This document shows, piece after piece, positions 19,847-28,135 of a stretch of 64,000 bases of DNA; within the stretch, counting starts at the first letter, position 1, and every line of letters begins with the position of its first letter. The position numbers and the translations under genes are program-made. The DNA is from an uncultured Croceitalea sp. (lineage in GTDB: Bacteria > Bacteroidota > Bacteroidia > Flavobacteriales > Flavobacteriaceae), in the NCBI GenBank assembly GCA_947499565.1, contig CANMOV010000001.1, positions 1,364,001-1,428,000 on the forward strand. The letters run 5' to 3'. Under the pieces are notes generated by a model. The model did not search any database. It had not been told where the DNA came from and saw only the letters and a list, made by a program, of their open reading frames with translations.

Positions 19847-21835
19847 ATGAAGTTCAAAGTAGTTTCAGACTTTAAACCTACCGGTGACCAACCTCAAGCA
19901 ATAAAACAACTTGCGGACGGAGTGCTTGCAAAAGATAAACATCAAACACTATTAGGAGTTACTGGGTCTGGGAAAACGTTTACAGTGGCAAACCTAGTGG
20001 AAGAAGTGCAGCGACCTACATTGGTTTTGGTACATAACAAAACATTAGCTGCTCAACTCTATTCAGAATTCAAGCAATTTTTTCCTGAAAATGCAATCGA
20101 ATATTTTGTTTCATATTACGATTACTATCAACCTGAGGCCTACATACCAACAAGTGGAACTTATATAGAAAAAGATTTATCTATAAATGAAGATATTGAG
20201 AAACTTCGTTTAAGCACTACTTCATCCTTGTTATCTGGGAGGCGAGATGTATTGGTGGTGGCCTCTGTTTCATGTCTTTATGGAATTGGGAATCCTGTTG
20301 AGTTTCAAAAAAATGTTATTTCTATTCACAGAGATCAAGTAATCTCTAGAACTAAATTTTTACATCAGCTAGTTCAAAGTTTATATTCAAGGACAACTGC
20401 TGATTTTAGAAATGGAAATTTTAGAGTAAAAGGAGATGTAGTCGATGTTTTCCCAGGATATGCAGACCATGCATTCCGCATTCATTTTTTTGGAGACGAA
20501 ATTGAAGAAATTGAAGCTTTAGACCCTTTTAACAATAAGGTGATTGAAATTTATGAAAATCTCAATATTTACCCTGCTAATATGTTTGTAACGTCACCAG
20601 ACGTATTGCAAAATGCAATACATCTTATACAGGATGATTTAGTTAAACAGATAGCTTATTTTAAAGAAATTGGACGGCCTTTGGAAGCAAAGCGACTAGA
20701 AGAAAGAACCAATTTTGATTTAGAAATGATTAGGGAATTGGGGTATTGTTCTGGTATAGAAAATTATTCTAGGTACTTGGATGGTAGAGACCCAGGAACT
20801 AGGCCTTTTTGCCTATTGGACTATTTCCCAGATGATTATTTGATGGTAATTGATGAAAGTCATGTTACCATTCCTCAGGTTCATGCAATGTATGGTGGTG
20901 ACCGCTCCAGAAAAGAGAATTTAGTAGAATATGGATTTCGCCTTCCTGCAGCAATGGATAATAGACCTTTAAAGTTTGAAGAATTTGAAGCGCTTCAAAA
21001 CCAAGCTGTTTATGTAAGCGCGACCCCTGCAGATTATGAATTACAACTAAGCGAAGGCATTTACGTAGAGCAGGTAATTAGACCAACTGGCTTGTTAGAC
21101 CCCATAATTGAAGTAAGACCAAGTTTGAATCAAATTGATGATTTAATTGAAGAAATTCAAAAGCGCGTAGAATTAGATGAACGAACCTTAGTTACCACGC
21201 TCACAAAACGAATGGCAGAAGAATTGACTAAATATCTTTCGCGAATTGATGTTCGCTGCCGTTATATCCATAGTGATGTTGATACTTTGGAACGAGTAGA
21301 GATTATGCAGGATTTAAGAAAGGGTATTTTTGATGTCTTAATAGGCGTAAACCTTTTAAGGGAAGGATTGGACTTACCCGAAGTTTCTTTAGTTGCAATT
21401 TTAGATGCTGATAAAGAAGGCTTTTTAAGAAGCAATCGTTCCTTAACCCAAACCGTTGGTCGTGCAGCCCGTAATTTAAATGGACTAGCTATAATGTATG
21501 CCGATAAAATAACGGCTAGCATGCAAAAAACAATTGATGAAACCAACTATCGCCGTGAAAAACAAATTGCCTATAATACCAAACATAACATTGTGCCGAA
21601 AGCATTGAATAAAAGCTTAGATAGTGCTTTAGCTAAAAACTCTGTTTCTACATACCATTTTCAAAAAGAAGAATTAAGAGCTGCTGAACCAGATATAGCA
21701 TATTTAACATCTGACCAAAAGGAAAAAATGATTCGCGATAAACGAAAAGCGATGGAAAAAGCTGCTAAAGAACTAAATTTTATGGAAGCTGCTAAGTTAA
21801 GAGATGAAATAAAAATGCTTCAAGAACAGGAATAA
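19847..21835 (+). CDS. uvrB: Excinuclease ABC subunit B
   Basis: A 662-aa protein of the usual UvrB length. UvrB is the DNA-damage-verifying helicase-like subunit of nucleotide excision repair, loaded by UvrA and then bound by the UvrC nuclease. Visible features: Walker A GVTGSGKT (residues 37-44), the beta-hairpin YYDYYQPEAYIP (about 90-101) that inserts between DNA strands, the helicase II motif VIDESHVT, motif VI QTVGRAARN, and the C-terminal UVR domain (about 625-660, ending LRDEIKMLQEQE) that contacts UvrC. It has its own terminator and no operon partner here. Confidence 0.98.
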   Translation: MKFKVVSDFKPTGDQPQAIKQLADGVLAKDKHQTLLGVTGSGKTFTVANLVEEVQRPTLVLVHNKTLAAQLYSEFKQFFPENAIEYFVSYYDYYQPEAYIPTSGTYIEKDLSINEDIEKLRLSTTSSLLSGRRDVLVVASVSCLYGIGNPVEFQKNVISIHRDQVISRTKFLHQLVQSLYSRTTADFRNGNFRVKGDVVDVFPGYADHAFRIHFFGDEIEEIEALDPFNNKVIEIYENLNIYPANMFVTSPDVLQNAIHLIQDDLVKQIAYFKEIGRPLEAKRLEERTNFDLEMIRELGYCSGIENYSRYLDGRDPGTRPFCLLDYFPDDYLMVIDESHVTIPQVHAMYGGDRSRKENLVEYGFRLPAAMDNRPLKFEEFEALQNQAVYVSATPADYELQLSEGIYVEQVIRPTGLLDPIIEVRPSLNQIDDLIEEIQKRVELDERTLVTTLTKRMAEELTKYLSRIDVRCRYIHSDVDTLERVEIMQDLRKGIFDVLIGVNLLREGLDLPEVSLVAILDADKEGFLRSNRSLTQTVGRAARNLNGLAIMYADKITASMQKTIDETNYRREKQIAYNTKHNIVPKALNKSLDSALAKNSVSTYHFQKEELRAAEPDIAYLTSDQKEKMIRDKRKAMEKAAKELNFMEAAKLRDEIKMLQEQE

Positions 21836-21837
21836 CA

Positions 21838-21865
21838 AAAGTGCCGTTCCATAGAACGGCACTTT
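21838..21865. terminator. Bidirectional terminator between uvrB and hsp20
   Basis: A perfect 12-bp stem, AAAGTGCCGTTC pairing with GAACGGCACTTT, closes a CATA loop. It starts 3 bp after the uvrB stop and faces the hsp20 stop on the other strand, so it can serve both genes. Confidence 0.88.
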
Positions 21866-21920
21866 CATAACTAACCAACTAAACAAACCATTGCAAAAGT
21901 CGAGAGACTTTGCAATACCC

Positions 21921-22346
21921 TTATATTATCTCTATGAAACGCTTTGGTTTTGGCAAAGCTTCTTCTTTTTTAGGTAAAGAAAATCTTAAGATTCCATCCT
22001 CGTAGTTTGCATTTATCTTAACCTCATCAATAGTTTCTGGCAATATGAATGCCCTTTTAAAAGAGGCGAAGGAAAATTCTCTTCTTGTATAATTACCTTC
22101 TTTAGTTTCATTCTCTGATTTTGCTTCTGAAGAAATAGTTAAAACATTATCATCAATTTCTACTTTTAAATCATCCTTTTTAAACCCAGGAACTGCCAAT
22201 TCCAATTCAAAATCAGCTTCATTCTCTTTAATGTTTACTGCTGGAATATTGGTATTCAAATTTTCCGTACCTCCAAACCAATCTGGTTTAAAAATATCAT
22301 TCATTAGCGACGGAAATAACAAATTGTTTCTTTTTACTATACTCAT
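21921..22346 (-). CDS. Hsp20/alpha-crystallin small heat-shock protein
   Basis: A 141-aa ATP-independent holdase of the usual length for bacterial IbpA/Hsp16 relatives. The alpha-crystallin domain covers about residues 35-125, from NIPAVNIKENEADFELELAVPG to the conserved A-x-x-x-(D/N)-G-(I/V)-L motif (ANYEDGILRFSLPK). It ends with a short tail (PKPKRFIEII) holding the I-x-I-like contact used in oligomer assembly. It is monocistronic, closed by the shared terminator, with two matched palindromes 67 and 98 bp upstream of its start that probably bind its regulator. Confidence 0.95.
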   Translation of the reverse strand: MSIVKRNNLLFPSLMNDIFKPDWFGGTENLNTNIPAVNIKENEADFELELAVPGFKKDDLKVEIDDNVLTISSEAKSENETKEGNYTRREFSFASFKRAFILPETIDEVKINANYEDGILRFSLPKKEEALPKPKRFIEII

Positions 22347-22412
22347 GGTGAATTTCTTTTTAGTTAAACTTTCACCCAGTAAAAGACAAATTGTATACCA
22401 ATACTATTTAAA

Positions 22413-22458
22413 TGCCATTATGGCACTTTTGAAATAAAACTGCATGTCATAATGACAT
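22413..22458. promoter_or_regulatory. Twin palindromic operators upstream of hsp20
   Basis: TGCCATTATGGCA (22413-22425) and ATGTCATAATGACAT (22444-22458) are both perfect inverted repeats around one central base, and share the pattern TGnCATwATGnCA. Their centres (22419 and 22451) are 32 bp apart, three helical turns, so two dimers would sit on the same face of the DNA. They lie upstream of hsp20 and downstream of the TerB-like gene, touching its stop codon. The factor is unknown; a stress regulator of hsp20 is the simplest inference. Confidence 0.55.
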
Positions 22459-22859
22459 TAATTGTAATGTGCCTTGAAAATATTAATAAGAATTTCGGCG
22501 GGAACTACCTTGTTTGGGTATTGGTGCATTATCTCTAAAACCTGCCCAATAGCGGAAGGAGGAAGTCCCATTTTAAGGCCCATATTATGAAGTTTGGTAA
22601 TCTCGGCCTTAGTCTGCTTTTTATCGATATTCATTAAAAGTAATAAACGATGAAATTGTACAATTCTATCTACCTGACTTCTAAGTACTTTTTTCTCCGC
22701 TTTTTGAAGTAATAGTTCATCAAGTTTACTTTTAGCAACACCAAGATTTTCAGATACACTAATCAAAAAGTTATATTCAGATGCTTTTATAGTTTTATCC
22801 ACTCGCGCAAAAGCAATCATTTCAGAAAGTATACTTAATTTTTCTTGATATGTACTCAT
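22458..22859 (-). CDS. TerB-like / uncharacterised all-helical protein
   Basis: A 133-aa soluble protein without signal peptide. Its pattern, MSTYQEKLSILSEMIAFARVD followed by helices with acidic turns (KTIKASEYNFLISVSENLGV), resembles the TerB (tellurite resistance/DjlA N-terminal) helical fold, in which a conserved acidic residue in the first helices binds metal. The second half (KQTKAEITKLHNMGLKMGLPPSAIGQVLEIM) has the matching repeat. The function is unknown in this lineage. It is oriented like hsp20 and ends 111 bp upstream of it, but the palindromes between them suggest separate control. Confidence 0.65.
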   Translation of the reverse strand: MSTYQEKLSILSEMIAFARVDKTIKASEYNFLISVSENLGVAKSKLDELLLQKAEKKVLRSQVDRIVQFHRLLLLMNIDKKQTKAEITKLHNMGLKMGLPPSAIGQVLEIMHQYPNKVVPAEILINIFKAHYN

Positions 22860-22912
22860 AATTAGAACTTACTCCTAACTATAACTCAAAACCATATGAA
22901 TTTAGTATAAAA

Positions 22913-22938
22913 AAAATCCCGGGGAATCCCGGGATTTT
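22913..22938 (-). terminator. Terminator of the small secreted protein gene
   Basis: AAAATCCCGGG pairs perfectly with CCCGGGATTTT around GAAT. On the minus strand the stem runs into a U-rich tract, and it lies 28 bp after the stop codon of the gene at 22966-23292. Confidence 0.85.
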
Positions 22939-22965
22939 ATGACTAATCCAAATAACTACAGTATG

Positions 22966-23292
22966 TTATGCTTCGATTCTGACAGGAACCGTGTAGATCT
23001 TACCTGCTTGGGCATTATCTAATTTTTTGTAGTTAAGTCTTACTTTCACAAAACCTTCTAAAGCTTGATTAGATGTAGCTACTGATAACACAACAATTTC
23101 ACCTTTATCATTGATAGTGAAACGTACGTCTGCAGTTAAATCATAACTTTCATCAAAACTGTTGTCCTCCAACATTTTGTGGATTTGTGTTGCTAATTTT
23201 TTTGTTGGGTTTTCTGGTTTGTAATCGTTTGCTAAAACATTACCGGCTGTAAGTAGCAAAGATGCCACCAATACTAAACTGATTTTTCTCAT
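22966..23292 (-). CDS. Small secreted protein with TonB-C-like strand pattern (copy 1)
   Basis: A 108-aa protein with a signal peptide (MRKISLVLVASLLLTAGNVLA) and a mature part of about 85 residues. A helix (KKLATQIHKMLEDNSF) is followed by beta strands (ADVRFTINDKGEIVVLSV, then ALEGFVKVRLNYKKL, then YTVPVRIE). The order resembles the C-terminal fold of TonB or TonB-like energy transducers, where V-x-F-x-(I/V)-x-x-x-G-x-(I/V) opens the domain. It has no membrane anchor or proline linker, so it would be a free periplasmic protein. It is clearly paralogous to the gene at 23693-24028. The role is unknown. Confidence 0.7.
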   Translation of the reverse strand: MRKISLVLVASLLLTAGNVLANDYKPENPTKKLATQIHKMLEDNSFDESYDLTADVRFTINDKGEIVVLSVATSNQALEGFVKVRLNYKKLDNAQAGKIYTVPVRIEA

Positions 23293-23692
23293 GATGATTT
23301 CGTTTTTTGTGATTAAAAAAATTTGATGAATATATATAAAAGACTCCCCAGGAGCATGAATGTTACAACAAAACTAGATTTTAACAGAATTTTAATTAAT
23401 ACTTGTCTTAATTCATGAGTAAAATTAAATTTTCAAAATAAGAATAGAAAAACTGAGTATACTATTTAATAGTTATTTAAAGTACCTAACTAAACCATAA
23501 TACTCGAAAACATATTTAAGTCAAATCACATGTTGAATGATATTATTCAGATTAACTTAAATCCTTAAAATATGTTTAGGATATTCTCAAAATCCTTAAA
23601 ATCTTAAAGTAGATTTAGCTAAAAAAGTACATTAAATAAAAAAGGCAATGTTATGAAAACATTACCTCCTTTATTAGCTCAAGATTATTTTT
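23293..23692. other. 400-bp AT-rich spacer between two paralogous genes
   Basis: This stretch holds the upstream region of copy 1 (blocks TTGATGAATA at 23323 and TGTTACA at 23361, also found before copy 2) and the terminator of copy 2 at its right end. Between them is AT-rich DNA with loosely repeated 'aaatccttaaaat' segments (about 23560-23605). I see no convincing gene; a 30-codon frame at 23326 lies over the conserved upstream blocks and has no coding signature. Confidence 0.5.
23644..23666 (-). terminator. Terminator of copy 2 of the small secreted protein
   Basis: GGcAATGTT pairs with AACATTaCC (one C-A mismatch) around ATGAA, followed on the minus strand by a U-rich run. It lies 27 bp after the stop of the gene at 23693-24028. 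Confidence 0.6.
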
Positions 23693-24028
23693 CTAAGGTT
23701 TAACTATAATATTAACCACAAATTTCTTTCCCCTTTCATTTTCATTCGCTATTAATCTTTTACCTTTTAGTTTTCTTTTTACAAACCATTTCAAATCTGG
23801 TCTATCTGAATCTACATCTAAAACAACAATTTTGTTATCCTCATTCAGCATAAACCATATGGCAGCTGTAACGTCTTCTTTTTCGGTATCTATTGCATTG
23901 TCTTGCAATAGTTCTTTAATTTGAGAGGAAAGATTCTTAGTTGACTTTTCGTGTTCAGGTATACTTGCAGATAGCGAACCTGAATAAACAAGTAGCCCAA
24001 TAGCTACAATTAATTTTAATTTTTTCAT
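23693..24028 (-). CDS. Small secreted protein with TonB-C-like strand pattern (copy 2)
   Basis: A 111-aa protein with signal peptide (MKKLKLIVAIGLLVYSGSLSAS) and the same layout as copy 1: a helix LSSQIKELLQDNAID, then TAAIWFMLNEDNKIVVLDVDS, LKWFVKRKLKGKRL and KFVVNIIV. Copy 1 and copy 2 agree in spacing of these elements though identity is low, so the duplication is old. Upstream both genes carry TTGATGAATA and TGTTACA blocks with nearly equal spacing, which suggests shared control. No function is known to me; other members of this type are common in flavobacterial genomes. Confidence 0.7.
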   Translation of the reverse strand: MKKLKLIVAIGLLVYSGSLSASIPEHEKSTKNLSSQIKELLQDNAIDTEKEDVTAAIWFMLNEDNKIVVLDVDSDRPDLKWFVKRKLKGKRLIANENERGKKFVVNIIVKP

Positions 24029-24197
24029 GACTTTTCGATTTATAGATTAAACAATTGATGAATACTAAGAAGACATGCTGTAGTCAGACTATGTTACAGT
24101 TTAGAAATGGCTTTAACCCTATTTTACCATTTTTTAATACCCTTTTAAGAAAATAGAAGAGGCTTAGAATATCTATTCCTCAAGTGTAAAAAACAAA

Positions 24198-24221
24198 AAA
24201 GAGGGCTAAAAAGCCCTCTTT
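24198..24221 (-). terminator. Terminator of sucC
   Basis: AAAGAGGGCT pairs perfectly with AGCCCTCTTT around AAAA, with A and T tracts on both sides (minus-strand U tract from 24192). It lies 24 bp after the sucC stop. Confidence 0.85.
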
Positions 24222-24244
24222 AAAAAAATATCTGGATAGAAATA

Positions 24245-25438
24245 TTACATTAATACTTCTTTCACTTTATCAGCTGCTTCTTGGAACTGCACAGCAGAAT
24301 GCACAGCAAGACCAGAGCCATCAATAATTTCTTTAGCTATTTCCGCATTGGTTCCTTGTAGCCTAACAATAATGGGAACCTTTATAGAGTCTCCCATGTT
24401 CTTGTAAGCTTCTACGATACCATTGGCTACACGATCACAGCGTACAATGCCCCCAAAAATATTAATCAGAATTGCTTTTACATTAGGATCTTTTAAAATA
24501 ATACGGAATGCTTCTTCTACTCTTTTAGCATCTGCAGTACCACCAACATCTAAAAAATTTGCAGGTTCACCACCAGCCATTTTAATTAAATCCATTGTTG
24601 CCATTGCCAATCCAGCTCCGTTTACCATACAGCCAACATTCCCATCCAAATCAACATAATTTAAACCTAAGGAACCCGCCTCTACTTCAATTGGGTTTTC
24701 TTCACGCAAATCGCGCATCTCGGCATATTGCTTTCTGCGATATAAGGCATTATCATCAATAGATACTTTAGCATCAACTGCCATAATCTTATCGTCAGAT
24801 GTTTTAAGCACAGGGTTTATTTCGAACATACTTGAGTCACTTTCAACATATGCTTTGTATAAAGAAGCAACAAACTTGGTCATTTCCTTAAAAGCTGTTC
24901 CAGAAAGGCCTAGATTAAAAGCGATTTTCCTAGCCTGAAATCCTAGAAGACCTGTTGCAGGGTCAATCTCTTCTGTATAAATCAAGTGTGGTGTTTTTTC
25001 CGCAACTTCCTCTATATCCATTCCACCTTCGGTAGAGTACATAATCATATTTCTTCCAGTTGCGCGGTTCAATAGGACAGACATATAGAATTCGCTAGTT
25101 TCACTGTCTCCAGGATAATAAACATCCTCTGCAATTAAAACTTGATGTACTTTCTTTCCTTCAGCCGAAGTTTGTGGTGTAATTAAGTTCATTCCTATAA
25201 TACTACCAGCTATTTCCTCAACTTCTTTTAAGTTTTTTGCCAATTTAACTCCACCACCTTTTCCACGACCACCAGCATGAACTTGCGCTTTTATAACGTG
25301 CCACCCTGTTCCTGTCTCTTGAGTCAATTGTTTTGCCGCATCAACAGCTTCCTTGGCATTATGGGCTACAATTCCACGTTGGATTCTAACACCAAAACTT
25401 GCTAAAATTTCTTTTCCTTGATATTCGTGAAGGTTCAT
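24245..25438 (-). CDS. sucC: Succinyl-CoA ligase (ADP/GDP-forming), beta subunit
   Basis: A 397-aa protein of normal SucC length. It carries the ATP-grasp domain (about 1-240; MNLHEYQGKEILASFGV, VIKAQVHAGGRGKGGGVK) and the CoA-ligase domain with the signature NFLDVGGTADAKRVEEAF and ILINIFGGIVRCDRVANGI. With the alpha subunit SucD it makes succinate and a nucleoside triphosphate from succinyl-CoA in the citric acid cycle. sucD is not adjacent, as is common in Bacteroidota, where the two subunits are often unlinked. It is a single-gene unit with its own promoter and terminator. Confidence 0.98.
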   Translation of the reverse strand: MNLHEYQGKEILASFGVRIQRGIVAHNAKEAVDAAKQLTQETGTGWHVIKAQVHAGGRGKGGGVKLAKNLKEVEEIAGSIIGMNLITPQTSAEGKKVHQVLIAEDVYYPGDSETSEFYMSVLLNRATGRNMIMYSTEGGMDIEEVAEKTPHLIYTEEIDPATGLLGFQARKIAFNLGLSGTAFKEMTKFVASLYKAYVESDSSMFEINPVLKTSDDKIMAVDAKVSIDDNALYRRKQYAEMRDLREENPIEVEAGSLGLNYVDLDGNVGCMVNGAGLAMATMDLIKMAGGEPANFLDVGGTADAKRVEEAFRIILKDPNVKAILINIFGGIVRCDRVANGIVEAYKNMGDSIKVPIIVRLQGTNAEIAKEIIDGSGLAVHSAVQFQEAADKVKEVLM

Positions 25439-25464
25439 AAGTTTAGTACTGTTTTATTGAGGAA

Positions 25465-25497
25465 CAAAAATAGGAAACCACTTTTACAATTAACAAT
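25465..25497 (-). promoter_or_regulatory. Candidate Bacteroidota-type promoter of sucC
   Basis: On the minus strand TATTTTTG (25465-25472) fits the -7 consensus TAnnTTTG, with ATTG 21 bp upstream as a partial -33 TTTG element. The start codon follows about 26 bp downstream. Confidence 0.5.
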
Positions 25498-25528
25498 TAA
25501 AAATGGTGTATTTAATTAGGTATTAATC

Positions 25529-26170
25529 CTAATTAACCTTGAAGTCTTCAAAATCTAATGGGTCAAAGTTTTTAAAGTGGCCATTCATCTCTATCACCGC
25601 TTTTGTCCTATTTATTTGATTAAGAACTGTAATAGTAGTATCCAAGTGTTTTTTGATATAGTTTAAGCGCTCAGTTTCATTAGTCAACTGCAACAATTCA
25701 TATTCCTGTTCAAATGATAAGCCCATTTTATGTGCAAAAGCATAGCTATTAAATTTATCAACGGCAATTTGCGGCAGCTGAACTGCCATCAAATCATACA
25801 ACTCTTCAATTTTTCCAAGCACTTCCAAACGCAAACTTTCCGCTGCATCATAATCTGATTCTAAAAACGCCACTGTTCCTCCAGCATAGGTCTTACCCTC
25901 TAATTCATTTTCAAAAGTTAGTACTTTAAAAACCTGTCTTGCAATACAAGTTACGTCCATTTCGCCTCCTTCATAGGTGGTCACCACTTCAACTAGTTGC
26001 ACCTCTGTTCCATATTCAAGCTTGTTATTTATATAAACTGGAATACCAAAGGTCATGGCCTCATCTCTACAATCATTTATTAATTGTTTGTAACGGTCTT
26101 CAAATATGTGCAGTGGCACAGTTTCCCCAGGAAAAAAGACAGATTGTAAAGGAAAAAGTGGTAATTGCAT
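25529..26170 (-). CDS. LON-type substrate-binding domain protein
   Basis: A 213-aa cytosolic protein made only of the N-terminal (LAN/PUA-like) domain of Lon protease, with no AAA+ or protease part. The start is set at MQLPLFPLQSVFFPGE, the usual beginning of this family; the frame extends ten codons upstream without family similarity. Typical features are PLHIFEDRYKQLINDC and the EVVTTYEGGEMDVTCIARQVFKV strand pattern, then a helical C-terminus (LLQLTNETERLNYIKKHLDTT). Such stand-alone domains may bind unfolded peptides; no reaction is known. It is divergent from lysA. Confidence 0.85.
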   Translation of the reverse strand: MQLPLFPLQSVFFPGETVPLHIFEDRYKQLINDCRDEAMTFGIPVYINNKLEYGTEVQLVEVVTTYEGGEMDVTCIARQVFKVLTFENELEGKTYAGGTVAFLESDYDAAESLRLEVLGKIEELYDLMAVQLPQIAVDKFNSYAFAHKMGLSFEQEYELLQLTNETERLNYIKKHLDTTITVLNQINRTKAVIEMNGHFKNFDPLDFEDFKVN

Positions 26171-26322
26171 AGCAAGGATTTTTGTTAAAAATAAGGACAT
26201 AGTTATAAAATCACAACTTCAGTATTGTTATTTTTATAACAATTTGTTGTATTTATATATTTTTGATGTTTATTTTTGTTCCTTAGCACTTCTAAATTTA
26301 CTTTTACAAAAAATGAAAGCTT

Positions 26323-27564
26323 ATGAAAGCCCCTGATTTGTTGAAAATCGCTAAAGAGTTTGGAGCTCCAGTTTATGTTTACGATGCTCAAAAGATTAAC
26401 TCTCAATTTAAAAGATTAACCGATGCTTTTAAAGGAGTCAGCAATCTGCGTTTAAATTATGCGGCTAAAGCACTTTCAAATATTTCAGTCCTAAGATTAA
26501 TGAACAGTTTAGGAAGTGGTCTTGATACTGTTTCGATACAAGAAGTACAATTAGGACTGTTAGCTGGTTTTAAACCAGAATCAATAATTTACACCCCTAA
26601 TGGCGTATCGCTAGAAGAAATTGAAGAAGCTGCTGCACTTGGCGTTCAAATTAATATTGATAACCTTTCTGTATTAGAACAATTTGGCAGCAAACATCCG
26701 GATGTTCCAGTTTGTATCCGAATTAACCCTCATGTGATGGCAGGGGGTAATTCTAACATTTCTGTAGGACATATAGATTCTAAATTTGGAATTAGTATAC
26801 ATCAAATCCCCCATTTACTGCGCATTGTGGAACTTACAAAAATGAATATTAATGGTATTCACATGCACACTGGTAGTGATATTCTGGATATTGATGTTTT
26901 CCTATATGCTTCTGAAATTCTCTTTGAAACTGCTAAAAACTTTAAAAATCTGGACTTTATCGATTTTGGAAGTGGGTTTAAAGTTCCATATAAGTCGGGA
27001 GATATAGAGACTAACGTTGAGGAGTTAGGAAAAAAATTGACCCATCGTTTTAATGAATTCTGTGCTGAATATGGGAAAGCACTAACATTGGCGTTTGAAC
27101 CCGGAAAATTCTTAGTAAGTGAAGCTGGTTTTTTCTTAGCAAAAGTAAATGTGGTAAAACAGACTACCTCTACTGTATTTGCAAGTGTGGATTCAGGGTT
27201 TAACCACTTAATTCGGCCAATGCTTTATGGTTCTCAACATGAAATTGTGAATATTTCAAACCCAAAAGGACGTGAACGTTATTACTCAGTTGTAGGGTAT
27301 ATATGCGAAACGGATACTTTTGGAAACAATAGAAGAGTCAATGAAATCTCTGAGGGAAATATCTTGGCCTTTAAAAATGCCGGTGCCTATTGTTTTACTA
27401 TGGCAAGTAATTACAACTCCCGTTACCGGCCAGCTGAAGTCCTATGGTTAAATGGGGAAGCACATCTAATTAGAAAACGGGAAACCTTTGATGATATCAT
27501 TAATAATCAAGTTGATGCTAAACATCTGTTTGAACCAAAACGCGCAAAGGCAATCGCGAAATAA
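26323..27564 (+). CDS. lysA: Diaminopimelate decarboxylase
   Basis: A 413-aa PLP enzyme of fold type III that decarboxylates meso-diaminopimelate to lysine, the last step of lysine synthesis. Visible: the PLP lysine in NYAAKALSN (about residue 48), the HMHTGSDI stretch, the phosphate-binding glycine run DFGSGFKVPY, the EPGKFLVSEAG motif, the CETDTFG-like region supplied by the second subunit of the dimer, and the C-terminal NAGAYCFTMASNYNSR motif. The ATG at 26323 fits the family start; an ATG 10 bp earlier is in another frame and stops at once. No lysine riboswitch is visible upstream. Confidence 0.96.
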   Translation: MKAPDLLKIAKEFGAPVYVYDAQKINSQFKRLTDAFKGVSNLRLNYAAKALSNISVLRLMNSLGSGLDTVSIQEVQLGLLAGFKPESIIYTPNGVSLEEIEEAAALGVQINIDNLSVLEQFGSKHPDVPVCIRINPHVMAGGNSNISVGHIDSKFGISIHQIPHLLRIVELTKMNINGIHMHTGSDILDIDVFLYASEILFETAKNFKNLDFIDFGSGFKVPYKSGDIETNVEELGKKLTHRFNEFCAEYGKALTLAFEPGKFLVSEAGFFLAKVNVVKQTTSTVFASVDSGFNHLIRPMLYGSQHEIVNISNPKGRERYYSVVGYICETDTFGNNRRVNEISEGNILAFKNAGAYCFTMASNYNSRYRPAEVLWLNGEAHLIRKRETFDDIINNQVDAKHLFEPKRAKAIAK

Positions 27565-27624
27565 TATGGCATAATTTTCGTTAGGATTTATGTAGTTGTA
27601 AGACTAAAACCTCAAATTTGTGTT

Positions 27625-28134
27625 ATGCGGACAATTCTATTTGCTTTATCATTCATTTTCGCCTTATCCATTACAGCACAAGAAGTGACTTGGCTTTCAT
27701 GGAATGAAGCGTATGAACTTTCGCAAACCGATAAAAATCCTAAAAAGGTATTTGTTGATGTTTACACAGATTGGTGCGGATGGTGCAAAAAAATGGATAA
27801 GGATACTTTTCAAAATCCAGAAGTAGCTGCTTATATGCAAGCAAATTATTATATGGTTAAGCTTGATGCTGAAGGGAAAGAAGACATTACATACAATGGC
27901 AAAACTTTTAAGTTTGTTCCTTCAGGTCGTCGTGGTTATCATGAATTTGCAGCAGCACTGTTGCAAGGTAAAATGAGCTATCCTACAGTAGTATTCTTAG
28001 ATGAAAACCTTGGTATGCTATCACCCGTTCCTGGTTATCAAAAAGTGGAGCCTTTTATGCAAATCGCTCGTTATTTTGGCGAAAATATTTATAAAGAAAA
28101 AGATTGGAAAACCTATGCTGGAATAGGTAAATAA
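27625..28134 (+). CDS. Secreted thioredoxin-fold protein (DUF255-like)
   Basis: A 169-aa protein with signal peptide (MRTILFALSFIFALSITAQ) and a thioredoxin fold with redox motif CGWC at residues 51-54 in VYTDWCGWCKKMDKDTF. The cis-proline is in MSYPTVVFLDE. It belongs to the 'thioredoxin family/DUF255' group in which the motif is followed by KxMxxxTF and an inserted segment (YNGKTFKFVPSGRRGYHEF). It is periplasmic and probably reduces or forms disulfides in exported proteins. It converges on the beta-lactamase-like gene with a gap of 1 bp. Confidence 0.88.
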   Translation: MRTILFALSFIFALSITAQEVTWLSWNEAYELSQTDKNPKKVFVDVYTDWCGWCKKMDKDTFQNPEVAAYMQANYYMVKLDAEGKEDITYNGKTFKFVPSGRRGYHEFAAALLQGKMSYPTVVFLDENLGMLSPVPGYQKVEPFMQIARYFGENIYKEKDWKTYAGIGK

Positions 28135-28135
28135 T

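Noticed and set aside
23326-23418. A 30-codon plus-strand frame (MNIYKRLPRS...) in the spacer
   Set aside because: It overlaps the conserved upstream blocks of the minus-strand gene and shows no coding signature or relative.
26171-26322. Lysine riboswitch before lysA
   Set aside because: The leader is short and AT-rich, without the junction sequences of the lysine riboswitch.
26203-26406. Minus-strand frame of 67 codons over the lysA start
   Set aside because: It lies over the lysA upstream region and start, has low-complexity Asn/Lys-rich composition, and no sensible family features.
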